Source of the DNA: Chitinophagaceae bacterium
GTDB taxonomy: Bacteria > Bacteroidota > Bacteroidia > Chitinophagales > Chitinophagaceae
Reading direction: 5' to 3'
Length of the DNA stretch: 64,000 nt
Assembly (NCBI GenBank): GCA_017307735.1
Contig: JAFKGR010000022.1
Coordinates: 1 to 64,000 of the forward strand
This document shows positions 48,701 to 56,510 of the stretch, piece after piece; positions within the stretch are counted from its first letter, which is position 1, and the number at the start of each line of letters is the position of its first letter. The position numbers and the translations under genes were made by a program. Under the pieces are notes generated by a model. That model worked only from the letters and a program-made list of their open reading frames with translations, ran no database searches and was not told the DNA's origin.

Positions 48701-49210
48701 TTTATTATTATTTTTTAACGTAACACTTACCCCTGCCAAAGGTTTTCCGTTTTCATCGGTCACCTTCCCTTTTACTTCGAACTGAACGGGTTTTATTTCA
48801 ACAAACTCAACCTTTTTTAAGTCTTTATAAATATGTGATAAATCTGCCTTACTGGATATTACAACTACCTTGTTTTCTATCTGATACATTAGCGGGTAAT
48901 CTCTGAAACAATTCTCCAATATCTGCGGAACTGTCGCATCTTTTACCGAAATGGAAATCGGCGGTGCATTCTGCACATCCTCATTATTATACAGAAACTT
49001 ATAATCCGTCTTCTCCTGTATCACCGAAAAAACACGGGTTATACTGACATCTTTCAGGTTAAGGGTAATGCGGTCCTGGGAATAACTTTTTGCACTCACC
49101 TTCAAAGCACAGACCAATAGAAGAAACGCTGTAATTCGCATAACTCTGGAAATTATTTTCCATAATGCAACCGGTGTATCCCGGTGTTCTGATAAATAAA
49201 CTTTTTGCAT
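45773..49210 (-). CDS. SusC/RagA TonB-dependent receptor with N-terminal STN domain
   Basis: 1145 residues. Signal segment about 22-42. The STN (secretin/TonB N-terminal) signalling domain is about 48-118 (ITLNLKDVSITRVFSVIQEK). A carboxypeptidase-regulatory-like domain is about 144-217 (VKGKVTDENGKPLAGVSVTL). The plug contains MDIASISILKDAGSAAIYGS and GVILVTTKQGKK, and the barrel ends VGLDIEF. It imports oligosaccharides with TonB energy. The STN domain matches the FecR/sigma pair upstream: ligand binding would signal through FecR to free the sigma factor. Confidence 0.96.
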   Translation of the reverse strand: MQKVYLSEHRDTPVALWKIISRVMRITAFLLLVCALKVSAKSYSQDRITLNLKDVSITRVFSVIQEKTDYKFLYNNEDVQNAPPISISVKDATVPQILENCFRDYPLMYQIENKVVVISSKADLSHIYKDLKKVEFVEIKPVQFEVKGKVTDENGKPLAGVSVTLKNNNKIGTTTDNNGDYSLSVESGDGTLVFSSVGHSTQEVEMNGRNVINVALSIIVTSLNQVVVIGYGTTLKKNLVGAVDQITSGTFENRPVGNVEQALQGASPNLIIQTSSFNPNGNNMNINIRGVGTLGSNTPLVVIDGLITDFVALNNLNPMDIASISILKDAGSAAIYGSRSASGVILVTTKQGKKNEKMTVRLSGQYGTVTPHLFLKPVKGYENAILRNEANANVGVAPLYTPEQIQNLAKGDSKWIFDQILQNATQQSYTASISGGSKLSSYMISAGYLDQGSNYIGPDYGVKRYNFHMNEMTEYKRFKFTGIVDYTRQDTRDYAGDKGFVVADAQRTPVYNTYVMKAPNGKYLLNDVLSQYNPVGELEAGGVSLGDNDALTGSLNGELTLMNGLKLKGVFGGTIRSSHLYIHRLPVPFYASADATIPIDTLNPRGDTYDYNQKVLMINSQIMLDFDRTFNNVHRVSALVGASNESYTSKANSIQKFYTDPVLAIPVSNTILDPGSSSNTPSNTDQNSIESVFGRATYSYMERYYGEFDFRYDGSSKFASNKRWGFFPSLSLGWRASEESFMSKYKEHVGDLKIRASYGILGNQNVNDYQYQTVYNVYNNMYAFNGSPVSGAGFTFANPSLTWERAATTNIGADFTFLKSALTVSADYFYKRTTDILLTPTVPSVYGGAVPAYNAGIVGNKGWEASIGYHVKTGNFHHNFNINIANTQNKVLFFNGVQIHAEDVDAATIIKDGLPINAYYGYITDGFFQSFSHIQNSPIPSGATLQPGDVKFKDLNGNGTIDPEDRTVLGDAFPHYTFGFAYSVTWKDIDLNFLIQGVGKRAMMLRGETVTPYQGNYGYTMYTNQLDYWTPVNPNPRYPGLTAPGSASYVNNWQNPSTLFLFNGAYARLKNIALGYTLPSQVASKLGMQKLRAYINAQNLFTLAATKFTDPETTEFNSNMGVGGANSVRNYPTPIYYGVGLDIEF

Positions 49211-49311
49211 ACTTTCGTATGGTTAATGGTTAATGAATATCTTTCAGTCGTTGTTACATTTCGGCAGGAAAGAGTTTAACTTTTAATTCTCCGCCTTCGG
49301 CGGATGAGCAT

Positions 49312-49341
49312 CCGGAGATGTTGCCGCATCTCCGGTTTTTT
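49312..49341 (+). terminator. Orphan plus-strand terminator upstream of susC
   Basis: CCGGAGATG (49312-49320), loop TTGCCG, CATCTCCGG (49327-49335), then six T: a textbook rho-independent terminator on the plus strand. No plus-strand protein gene precedes it; the neighbours are transcribed the other way. It would end a transcript antisense to the 5' part of susC. Confidence 0.65.
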
Positions 49342-49703
49342 ATTTCTTTAAGTCTGTTGCATAATTAACTTTTTAGTTTTATGGAGTTACCTTTCACTTT
49401 GTTTCTCTTTACATATTCACATTCTTCCTGCCCTTCCCTGCCTTCCTGAGTGGAGACGAATCCTTGTAATCTTCGCCCCCACTCAGAATGGCATCCATTT
49501 CACTTTTCCCGATCACACAATGCCGTTCAATGAGAATTCAACAATCACACTATTTTTCGTTTTTACGGTCACAGCCGGAAATCTGTCCTGTTGGAAATTC
49601 TTCTTTCGCTGCAGCGATTCAGGAAGCAACCTCTCATGCCGGAGCAGACAAATTCCTGAACTTCCTAACCGTATAAAACCTCTGAATACACCACAGCAAA
49701 CAA

Positions 49704-49740
49704 TCTTCTAACCCTTCTAAACTTCTAACCGTCTAAACCC
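49704..49740. repeat. Degenerate TTCTAAcc tandem repeat
   Basis: Four drifted copies of a 9-10-bp unit (TTCTAACC, TTCTAAAC, TTCTAACC, GTCTAAAC) just after the fecR stop. Low-complexity intergenic sequence. Confidence 0.5.
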
Positions 49741-49750
49741 CAAACCTCAC

Positions 49751-51007
49751 TCACTCCTCCTCACCATTTGTAACCCATTTTTCATTGGGAACCGTTTTAT
49801 TTAGCTTCACCCGTATCTCTCTTCCGGTTATATCAAACGTCACCTTATTGGTCATTTCTATCAGATGCAACACATCATCTATGCTCTCATATTTCTGAAC
49901 CTTACCGGTAAAATGAATGTACTTATCTACATTGTCATCGTAAACAATTCCCACATCATACCATCTCGACAATCGCTTCATGATGCTTTCCAACGTTTCA
50001 TTCTTAAAGACAAACATGGAATCCTTCCAGGCAACAGTTGTCTTTACATTTTCATTGTCGTTATTTACCGCAATTTCATTTTCTCCAATAATTGCACTGT
50101 AGCCCGGCTTCAAAACAACTCCCTCTTTATGCCCTTCTTTTCTCCTTGAAACTTCCACTGATCCTTCAATAAGAGATACCATTTCCTTCGTATCATCTTT
50201 ATAGGCGCTTACATTAAATTTTGTACCTAATACCCGCACCACGGTATTCCCAATCATCACTTTGAACGGATGCGCAGCATCATGTTTAACTTCAAAATAA
50301 GCCTCTCCCGACAAAAACACAATTCGCTCCTTTCCGTCAAACCGGGTTGGATATTTCAATGAAGTAGCTGCATTCAGCCATACATTTGTTCCATCCGCCA
50401 GCGTCACTTTATACTCTCCTCCACGCGGAACTTTCAAAGTATTAAACACCGCGCTCCCCTGTTTATCCGGTACGACAAAATATTTCAAAACACTCTTTTC
50501 ATTCTGAACTTTTGTGCCGTCTTTTTCAATGATCGTTTGCCCGTGAGAGCCTTTAAGATTCACCACTCTTCCATCTCCCAAAATCAACTGCGCCACTCCC
50601 CCTTCCGGTAATATCCCTGCATTTTTTTTTGCAGCTAACGCCAACGTATTTGCCTTGTTCGAATTATTTCCATTAATAAAATATTTCGTAACCACACCAA
50701 TCAACAAAAGAGCTGTCAATATAGCTGCATAAGGCCAGGCATTTCTTAATACGAACCTCCTCTTCTCTCTTTCACCCTTTCTGATTCTCTTCAACAGGTT
50801 TTGCCACTGGTTATCGTCTCTCCTTCTCCAGAATTCCAGATTACTCTCAAGATATTCCTGATTGGTAAGCCTGTTCCATAACTCCCTGTGCTTATCATTC
50901 ACCTCAATCCAGGCTTTCAATTTATCATATTCTTCATGAGTCAGCTCTCCATTAAGAAACCTGGCTACCAGCCGGGCTAAATCAAAATGCAGTTTGGCTC
51001 GTTCCAT
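49751..51007 (-). CDS. FecR family anti-sigma factor
   Basis: 418 residues from the ATG at 51007; a TTG at 51070 would add a hydrophobic stretch and is less likely. The N-terminal sigma-binding part (about 1-75) contains LARFLNGELTHEEYDKLKAWI. One membrane helix follows near residues 90-108. The FecR domain contains VPRGGEYKVTLADGTNVWLN, SLKYPTRFDGKERIVFLSGEAYFEV and VRVLGTKFNVSAY. The C-terminal DUF4974 domain (ETLESIMKRLSRWYDVGI) should contact the STN domain of SusC. It sits between the sigma gene and susC. Confidence 0.94.
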   Translation of the reverse strand: MERAKLHFDLARLVARFLNGELTHEEYDKLKAWIEVNDKHRELWNRLTNQEYLESNLEFWRRRDDNQWQNLLKRIRKGEREKRRFVLRNAWPYAAILTALLLIGVVTKYFINGNNSNKANTLALAAKKNAGILPEGGVAQLILGDGRVVNLKGSHGQTIIEKDGTKVQNEKSVLKYFVVPDKQGSAVFNTLKVPRGGEYKVTLADGTNVWLNAATSLKYPTRFDGKERIVFLSGEAYFEVKHDAAHPFKVMIGNTVVRVLGTKFNVSAYKDDTKEMVSLIEGSVEVSRRKEGHKEGVVLKPGYSAIIGENEIAVNNDNENVKTTVAWKDSMFVFKNETLESIMKRLSRWYDVGIVYDDNVDKYIHFTGKVQKYESIDDVLHLIEMTNKVTFDITGREIRVKLNKTVPNEKWVTNGEEE

Positions 51008-51126
51008 CAACTTTATAATAGAAACAACTGAAAAGGGAAAACGGGTGAAAGGGATTAAAAACTTTTTCAAATTACATGACGTCCTCCGCCTGGACGGAGA
51101 GACATTACGAGGAATAGATAAATTTC

Positions 51127-51672
51127 TTAAAACAGCCCCAAAAAGGAAAATGATTTTAAAACCACTTTCAATAACGACAATCCCCGCCTCTTCTGGGTCT
51201 TCACGGTATTGACCGAAATCTTTAGTATATCCGCCACTTCCTTATTTTTCAATTCTTCAAAATAGCTGAGGTGCATGACATCCCTGCATCCCCTGGGCAA
51301 TTTTTCCAATGCTTTGAAAACCCTGTCCAACACTTCCGATTCAAGAATATGATTCATTATTTCTTCTTCGGCTATTTCTTCTTTGTGCGAATTGCTGTAG
51401 AGGTGCACCACCTTACTGTGTTTCCTGAAATTAAAACATTGATTTTTTATAGAAATATAAAGGAACGCCTTGACAGCATCGAGATCATTGAAATTACAGC
51501 GCTTTTGCCAGACCTTTACAAAGGCCTCCTGAACGGTGTCTTCGGCAACTTCAAGCTCAGGAATATATTTGGATGCGAAATAAAACAACCTTGTACGATA
51601 TTCTTCATATATCATTCTGAAAGCATCTTCATTGCCCGAGCGGAAATCTTCAAAGCAAAAATTCTGGTTCAT
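51127..51672 (-). CDS. ECF RNA polymerase sigma factor (Bacteroidota expansion type)
   Basis: 181 residues. Region 2 is at about 10-80 (FRMIYEEYRTRLFYFASKYI and DTVQEAFVKVWQKR) and region 4 at about 115-170 (LEKLPRGCRDVMHLSYFEEL, then KEVADILKISVNTVKTQKRR). It directs polymerase to the mannan locus when released by the FecR protein encoded 119 bases downstream. Both regions are complete. Confidence 0.95.
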   Translation of the reverse strand: MNQNFCFEDFRSGNEDAFRMIYEEYRTRLFYFASKYIPELEVAEDTVQEAFVKVWQKRCNFNDLDAVKAFLYISIKNQCFNFRKHSKVVHLYSNSHKEEIAEEEIMNHILESEVLDRVFKALEKLPRGCRDVMHLSYFEELKNKEVADILKISVNTVKTQKRRGLSLLKVVLKSFSFLGLF

Positions 51673-51945
51673 TCAAAGGTTGAAAATATTAACTTAAAGG
51701 TATGAAAATAATTTCCGCATCCTCAAAAAATAAATTTCAAAAACGAACCATTACGTGTAATCACACTCTAAAATTTCCCGGTAATTGCTGATACTTACAT
51801 TATTATCTTTTAAAATAAAAGAAAAACAAAGTTGAAAATTTCTTTGAACTATTTCACCACAATCACGGCAAAAAATATCCAGACGGGTACAAATCCCTGA
51901 AATGAATTGTCTCAAAGAAAATCAATTACTGTTCAGTATAAAACA

Positions 51946-52734
51946 TCAAATGTCGTGATTCACAACCACCTTCCTGCCGGGATTCAGCGAATGCACAAAA
52001 ACATCCAGCGGCTCTCCGCTGTACTTATAGGATTTGAACAATTCGAAATAAGGTGCTTTCAGCATTGTGCTCCCCTGTACCTGGTATTCAATTTTACAGT
52101 TCTCAAAATCTACTTTAATAGTTACCTCAGAGTTGCTGCCGGATATAATTAAATGATGGGCATCTTTCCAGCCTGCAGACGAAAACAAATCGTTCAGATA
52201 AATAGGAACAGGAATACCCTGGTAGATCAGCAACCTGCAGGTCCTTTCTTTCATTTTATAGACATAGAGGAAAATATTAAAAAGGGAATTCTCCGGAACT
52301 ACCACAAGCTTTGCTTCGATATCCGGAAGTAATTCATTGGGAAGTTCTTCCATCACAAATTCAAAACTGAAATTATTTTTCAATATTCTCTTTCTGATCT
52401 CTTCAAGTGCATCCTTATTTATCCTTTCGTCCTCATCTGCCAGCATCATCAATGCGCGATGCACCAGGCGCAGCCTGATAAATTTTTTCTCTTCTTCTTT
52501 TACGGATTCAAAATTCACCGACATCGGCCACCACAGATTGATATAAACATTCCGGCCAACTTTCAAAACGGATTCTTTCAAATCATACCCGATTTCATTT
52601 ACATGAATGGTGTCAAAAAAATTGATTTTGTATTCCGGCAATAAAAAGGAATAGATGATTTCAATAAGCCCGGAGCCGTGGCCTGATATGCCGCTGTTAA
52701 TACTCGACTCAAGACGCAGGATGTGGTTTTTCAT
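51946..52734 (-). CDS. Hypothetical protein (262 residues)
   Basis: No family recognised. There is no signal peptide or membrane segment. The central part (about 85-160) is helical and charged with a run of EEIRKRILKN type sequence, and the C-terminal third looks beta-rich (LIISGSNSEVTIKVDFENCKIEYQV). WWPMSVNFESV may be a core strand. It has a possible -7 promoter element 82 bases upstream. It lies apart from the mannan locus and on the same strand as the sigma gene, with 273 bases between them. Confidence 0.75.
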   Translation of the reverse strand: MKNHILRLESSINSGISGHGSGLIEIIYSFLLPEYKINFFDTIHVNEIGYDLKESVLKVGRNVYINLWWPMSVNFESVKEEEKKFIRLRLVHRALMMLADEDERINKDALEEIRKRILKNNFSFEFVMEELPNELLPDIEAKLVVVPENSLFNIFLYVYKMKERTCRLLIYQGIPVPIYLNDLFSSAGWKDAHHLIISGSNSEVTIKVDFENCKIEYQVQGSTMLKAPYFELFKSYKYSGEPLDVFVHSLNPGRKVVVNHDI

Positions 52735-52815
52735 TTTAGATATTCGGTGGTTTTAAAGATACAGGAACCTGGTTTAATCATCATCCGGTGAGGGATCATT
52801 CTCAGAACCAGGCTA

Positions 52816-52823
52816 CAAAAGTA
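52816..52823 (-). promoter_or_regulatory. -7 promoter element of the 262-residue protein gene
   Basis: TACTTTTG on the minus strand matches TAnnTTTG exactly; a start near 52809 would give a leader of about 75 bases. The -33 position does not match. Confidence 0.4.
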
Positions 52824-53078
52824 AAGCGCATAAACGAATTATGCTAATGATTTATATCAGATTTTTATCATGGATTAAATCATTGTAATAATAATTCCTC
52901 TTAGTTTCCTCATTTTACCCTATCTTATACCTTATTATTTCAACTATTTTTTTAACCAGTTCCGACCCCCTTCAAACCCCGTGCAATTATTTTTCCTTTA
53001 GGCTTTATTAAAAAGTTATCCGGAATTCCCAGCGCATTTTATAACTGCCGTCGACCATTTTCCTCATAACCTTTAAGG
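52824..53078. other. AT-rich intergenic stretch
   Basis: Nothing recognisable in this stretch; no gene, hairpin with T-run or repeat was found. Confidence 0.4.
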
Positions 53079-53201
53079 TTACTCAATTGTGTCCATTCCA
53101 TCTTTTATAATTGCATCAATCCATTTTTGTTTATCTTTTGCACATCCAACAGGATACTGATGATAGTGGAATTTTTTTTCTTTGTATTTTTCGTATGCCA
53201 T
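53079..53201 (-). CDS. Possible small protein or 3' fragment of a frameshifted gene
   Basis: 40 codons from an ATG at 53201: MAYEKYKEKKFHYHQYPVGC, then AKDKQKWIDAIIKDGMDTIE and stop. The composition is strongly protein-like, with alternating charged and aromatic residues. The same frame is open to 53249, adding RESKQLFEEIIAL before the Met. Immediately upstream a different frame is open from 53421 to 53218. The two together could be one gene of about 120 codons broken by a frameshift, or this could be an independent short protein. No family recognised. Confidence 0.35.
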   Translation of the reverse strand: MAYEKYKEKKFHYHQYPVGCAKDKQKWIDAIIKDGMDTIE

Positions 53202-53532
53202 CAGAGCAATGATTTCCTCAAAAAGTTGTTTTGACTCTCTGATTCCGATTCATTAATGGTGATGCTGCTTCCGTTAAAGCCCACTTTATTATTTTTATTT
53301 CAGCAATATAACCATCATTATCTTCCTCACTCAGCCTATTGCTGATGGCTACGCAGGGCTTGTGTGACCCGGACGCAATGGCCTTGTGCCCCGCAATTCC
53401 TAAAACCCACACAACAACCATTTAAGAATTAAGACCTCTCTTTATTTCCTGAAAATTGTACTTTGTTATTTTCCGCTTACAATTGATTCCCGCATTAATC
53501 ACCTCTTGGTAAATTTATACCAACCGGTAAAA

Positions 53533-54756
53533 TCATTTTACAAACTGCAAAACTGTAACCTTTCCTGTTTCCTCTTCAGTTAATTGTACCTGGTACACAC
53601 CTGGCGGCAATGTTCTTACTGTCAAAGGGATTTGATTGCTGGTGAGTCCATCTGTCCTGATGATTTGTTTTTCAACAATCTTTCCGGACATCGTGGAAAC
53701 TGTTACCCTCAGGCTTCCAACATGGGCAGATGGTATTTTTATGTACAAAATATTGCCTGTAAGAGGATTGGGAAACAATGAGTAACTTTTGTTGACCATG
53801 TTGACTTTAATTGCAATAACAGGAGAAAAGGAGGTCTGACCATCGCGGTCGGTTATTTTTAAACGATAAAAAACGTTTTCATTTGCATAGGAGAAATAAT
53901 CTGTATAAGAATAGGTATTGCTATTGGAGGAATTACCGGCTGTTATTGTTCCAATAGTTGAAAAAATATTATTAAGTCCTCTTTGCACCTGAAAGGCTTG
54001 GGTATTTACTTCGTTAGCAGTTTTCCAGTTGAGAAGAACTCCATCGGATACGGCCTGGCCGGTAAAAGAAACCAGCGTAAGTGGCAATGCCACGTCAGTA
54101 AAATTAACAGCATTAATATTATCTACGCCAATAGCGCCGACATCTGTTCCGGGAACAGAAATGACAAATGCATCAATGTTTTTGAAAGCATTGTTTGTAG
54201 CAACACTGTAATTGGTAAGTAATGCTCCGCTGGTGGCTGCACCAAGCGTCATGGTCAAGGTGGCTCCGGGCACGGGGTTTCCGTTCCTGTAGCCGGTAAG
54301 TGTTACGTCCCTTTGAGTGAAAGCGGCATTATCCATGGAAATATCTACAGCGTTCAGGTCAAAATACCGGAGTCCGTTGGAAGAAATCTTTAAGGAACTA
54401 AGGTAGCTCTGCCCACTATTGGAAAACCCATATACCATTGGTGTTTGCCCTGTAAATGCTTCGATGCCTATCCCACAATCAGGAATGTTATTCAAAGAAA
54501 AAAGAGTGAAATTATATCCCTGGACGTTAGCCGCCGTTAAGCCTGTAGTGCCCGCTGTTTGCGGCCCGGTAAGGTCATTCCAACCCACATAGGAATTAAA
54601 ATCAGTGATACCATTTACCGGGGTATCGCTGTAAGCCCTAACCGAAACAAAGCCTATGGATACAATTAATAAGAGATTTTTAAAAGAATAATTTTGAAGG
54701 ATTTTTTTTAGGGAAATAGTAATAACCGACGGAATGTTTCGTATAGGTTGCCTCAT
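53533..54756 (-). CDS. Secreted protein with type IX sorting domain
   Basis: 407 residues. After a signal region (hydrophobic at about 24-42) comes a ~190-residue beta-rich domain of unknown ligand (FNSYVGWNDLTGPQ onwards, with FDLNAVDISMDNAAF). Then comes the linker LPLTLVSFTGQAVSDGVLLN with a fibronectin-like module (NEVNTQAFQVQRGLN), and a C-terminal type A T9SS signal of about 80 residues (SLFPNPLTGNILYIKI, VSTMSGKIVEKQ, LPPGVYQVQL). It should be exported by the type IX system and attached to the surface. It has its own good promoter. Confidence 0.9.
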   Translation of the reverse strand: MRQPIRNIPSVITISLKKILQNYSFKNLLLIVSIGFVSVRAYSDTPVNGITDFNSYVGWNDLTGPQTAGTTGLTAANVQGYNFTLFSLNNIPDCGIGIEAFTGQTPMVYGFSNSGQSYLSSLKISSNGLRYFDLNAVDISMDNAAFTQRDVTLTGYRNGNPVPGATLTMTLGAATSGALLTNYSVATNNAFKNIDAFVISVPGTDVGAIGVDNINAVNFTDVALPLTLVSFTGQAVSDGVLLNWKTANEVNTQAFQVQRGLNNIFSTIGTITAGNSSNSNTYSYTDYFSYANENVFYRLKITDRDGQTSFSPVIAIKVNMVNKSYSLFPNPLTGNILYIKIPSAHVGSLRVTVSTMSGKIVEKQIIRTDGLTSNQIPLTVRTLPPGVYQVQLTEEETGKVTVLQFVK

Positions 54757-54771
54757 AATTTTGATTTAGGG

Positions 54772-54809
54772 TTAAAAACAAAAGTGCAAAAAATGAAGTA
54801 ATCATCAAA
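54772..54809 (-). promoter_or_regulatory. Bacteroidota-type promoter of the T9SS protein gene
   Basis: On the minus strand, TTTG (54806-54809), exactly 19 bases, then CACTTTTG (54779-54786), 7 of 8 against TAnnTTTG. The expected start near 54772 is about 16 bases before the ATG. Confidence 0.6.
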
Positions 54810-55197
54810 ATAAAATTTATCCCGGGCCGTATTTCTCCTCAAAGCTTTGCAGCAGAGCTGTTCAAAATAAATGCTATCAAAAGAAAAAATGCCTATCCTC
54901 AATTCGCACATTAATTTAATATTGCCATCCGATCAAAACACTCCCGGCTTTATCCCCCACATGGTTGTTACCGCAATCTGATCACTTATCAGAAAGCGGC
55001 CTCAGAGAAAGAATGCTGAAACTACGATTGCAAAATAGAAACAGAAACAACACAGGCAATAAGTAAGGCTTCTCAATTAACATCAGGTGATAAAGCGTAG
55101 CTGGTTTGTCAGGGGACCCGGTTGATGTCTTGCGGCAAGGCACAGCTTCATGGTAACCGGTGTCCCCGGGAAGTCCCCCGAAAACTATGGCATTTAA
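54810..55197. other. Intergenic region between T9SS gene and XRE pseudogene
   Basis: About 390 bases with no supported gene; a more GC-rich patch at 55095-55190 has no recognised content. Confidence 0.4.
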
Positions 55198-55460
55198 CTA
55201 ATTTTCATCTCCAAAATCAAATTCAAAATCTAATAATCTTTTAGGATCAATGGATAGTCCATCAGCTAAGTCAAATAATGTAATCAATGTAATATTCTTA
55301 AGCCCTTTCTCAATTTTATTAATATCACTATGGTCGATATTGCTCTCAGAAGACAATTCTCTTAATGAAAGTTATTTGGCTTTCCGAATCTATTTAAAAT
55401 TCTCACCAAAAACTTTCAATATATCATAATCCGTTTCAGAATTATTTTTTCATTTTTCAT
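55198..55460 (-). pseudogene. XRE-family helix-turn-helix regulator, broken
   Basis: The minus strand reads DYDILKVFGENFK, stop, IRKAK, stop, LSLRELSSESNIDHSDINKI, EKGLKNITLITLFDLADGLS, then IDPKRLLDFEFDFGDEN and stop. This is a typical XRE helix-turn-helix domain interrupted by TAG (55390-55392) and TAA (55372-55374). A start at 55460 (MKNEK) fits only if one base is removed from an A-run near 55450. Three lesions in ~85 codons mark a decayed gene. Similar small regulators often act as antitoxin-like or element-borne repressors. Confidence 0.8.
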
Positions 55461-55523
55461 TTTCTCTTCATCTTGCCCTTCTAAGTTTGCTTCGTAATCA
55501 TTATTAATTAAAAACAAAAAATT

Positions 55524-56111
55524 ATGAAAACGACAGTATTATTATCAGTGGGGTTATTTTTAGCAGCCACTTCATTTGGGCAAACAAATGTAAAAAGCAA
55601 TTCTGCAATTAAGGGTGAATCAAGCATCCAAAGCAACAAAGTCACCGGCAATGCAAATGTCTCTTCTGAAACCAATATTCAAAGCAGCGCAGTAACAAAC
55701 ACACAGCAAAAATCATCTTCGGAAATAAAACAAGAACATAAAGCGTTAGTAACTGAGAAACAATCAGCGGCAGCAAATGCAAATGCGAAAGGAAAGCAAA
55801 TCAGTGCCATTGCCTCTGACAAAAGCGATGCTGCTGTTCAGGGAAGCGCAAAAGGAAAACTGATCAGTTCGGTTGCCAGCGATGGAAAAAGCGAAGCAGC
55901 AGCTAATGCACATTCAAATGCAAGTGCACAAACCGATGCGGGCATCAACACGAAAGCAATTACAAATAAAGTTAAACACAACGGCAGGAAAATAAGAACT
56001 ACCTCTGCAAACACAGTTCGCACCACTGCTGCATCTGCGCATGCAGTAAAAATCAAACCGGTTTCAGTGAAAGTAAAAACCAATACCGGTATCGGAGTTA
56101 ATATTAAGTAA
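55524..56111 (+). CDS. Secreted low-complexity Ala/Ser/Asn/Lys protein
   Basis: 195 residues with a clear signal peptide (cut after ATSFGQ). The mature protein is built from Ala, Ser, Asn, Lys and Gln, has no Cys or Trp, and includes two drifted copies of a ~23-residue unit (AKGKQISAIASDKSDAA and AKGKLISSVASDGKSEAA). The last 50 residues are basic (KVKHNGRKIRTT, VKIKPVSVKVKTNTG). It looks disordered and extracytoplasmic; no family recognised. A strong hairpin follows, then the proline-rich protein, barrel and two-component genes on the same strand. Confidence 0.8.
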   Translation: MKTTVLLSVGLFLAATSFGQTNVKSNSAIKGESSIQSNKVTGNANVSSETNIQSSAVTNTQQKSSSEIKQEHKALVTEKQSAAANANAKGKQISAIASDKSDAAVQGSAKGKLISSVASDGKSEAAANAHSNASAQTDAGINTKAITNKVKHNGRKIRTTSANTVRTTAASAHAVKIKPVSVKVKTNTGIGVNIK

Positions 56112-56117
56112 CCACAC

Positions 56118-56158
56118 AAAACAGGTTTTGCAAAATAAAGTTTTGCAAAACCTGTTTT
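56118..56158 (+). terminator. Perfect 18-bp hairpin after the low-complexity protein
   Basis: 56118-56135 and 56141-56158 are perfect reverse complements around a 5-nt loop, 7 bases after the stop, with TTTT at the end of the 3' arm. It probably ends the 55524 transcript. The AACCTG/CAGGTT core recurs in the hairpin at 59545. Confidence 0.75.
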
Positions 56159-56170
56159 CAAATATCTGTA

Positions 56171-56491
56171 ATGAGACACACAATTATATTGAAGGTTTTA
56201 ACTGCCTCATTCTTTTTTACAGTTCTGACAAAAGACTCTTTAGCAGAAGGGAAACCATTTGAAAAGTTTTCTTTCAGGAATACATCAATGGATGCAATTC
56301 GGGATACGGTTCCTGTACCCCAAAAAGAAACAGCCGAAAATACAGCCGGTTCAAAAAAAGAAGAGAAAATTAAAATTCTTCCGAAGCCAAGAAGACAGCC
56401 TGTTCCGGTTCCGGTGAATGTAAAAATTGTGCCGGTAATCAAACCAATCATCAGGCCGGTTATTAAACCCGTTATCAAAATACTTCATTAA
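56171..56491 (+). CDS. Small secreted proline-rich protein
   Basis: 106 residues. The N-terminus is hydrophobic (MRHTIILKVLTASFFFTVL) and ends near a possible cut at SLAEG. The C-terminal 40 residues are a regular Val/Ile-Pro-Lys/Arg pattern: KILPKPRRQPVPVPVNVK then VPVIKPIIRPVIKPVIK. This looks like an extended polyproline-like, basic surface segment. No family recognised. It lies 19 bases before the barrel-like gene and is likely the first gene of the operon to the two-component system. Confidence 0.65.
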   Translation: MRHTIILKVLTASFFFTVLTKDSLAEGKPFEKFSFRNTSMDAIRDTVPVPQKETAENTAGSKKEEKIKILPKPRRQPVPVPVNVKIVPVIKPIIRPVIKPVIKILH

Positions 56492-56510
56492 TTTCAAGAC
56501 ATAAAACGAC

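Larger units (their letters stand above)
49211..49750. other. Long intergenic region between fecR and susC with several hairpins
   Basis: 540 bases without a convincing gene. It contains TCCGCC-ttc-GGCGGA (49290-49304), a terminator-like hairpin (49312-49335), an 8-bp inverted repeat CTGAGTGG/CCACTCAG (49446-49453, 49479-49486) and a short degenerate repeat (49704-49740). The length and structure suggest a regulated susC leader, an antisense RNA, or both. Confidence 0.55.

Noticed and set aside
49488..49711. Plus-strand open frames between susC and fecR
   Set aside because: Low-quality composition, overlapping frames and a region full of hairpins; regulatory RNA is more likely than protein.
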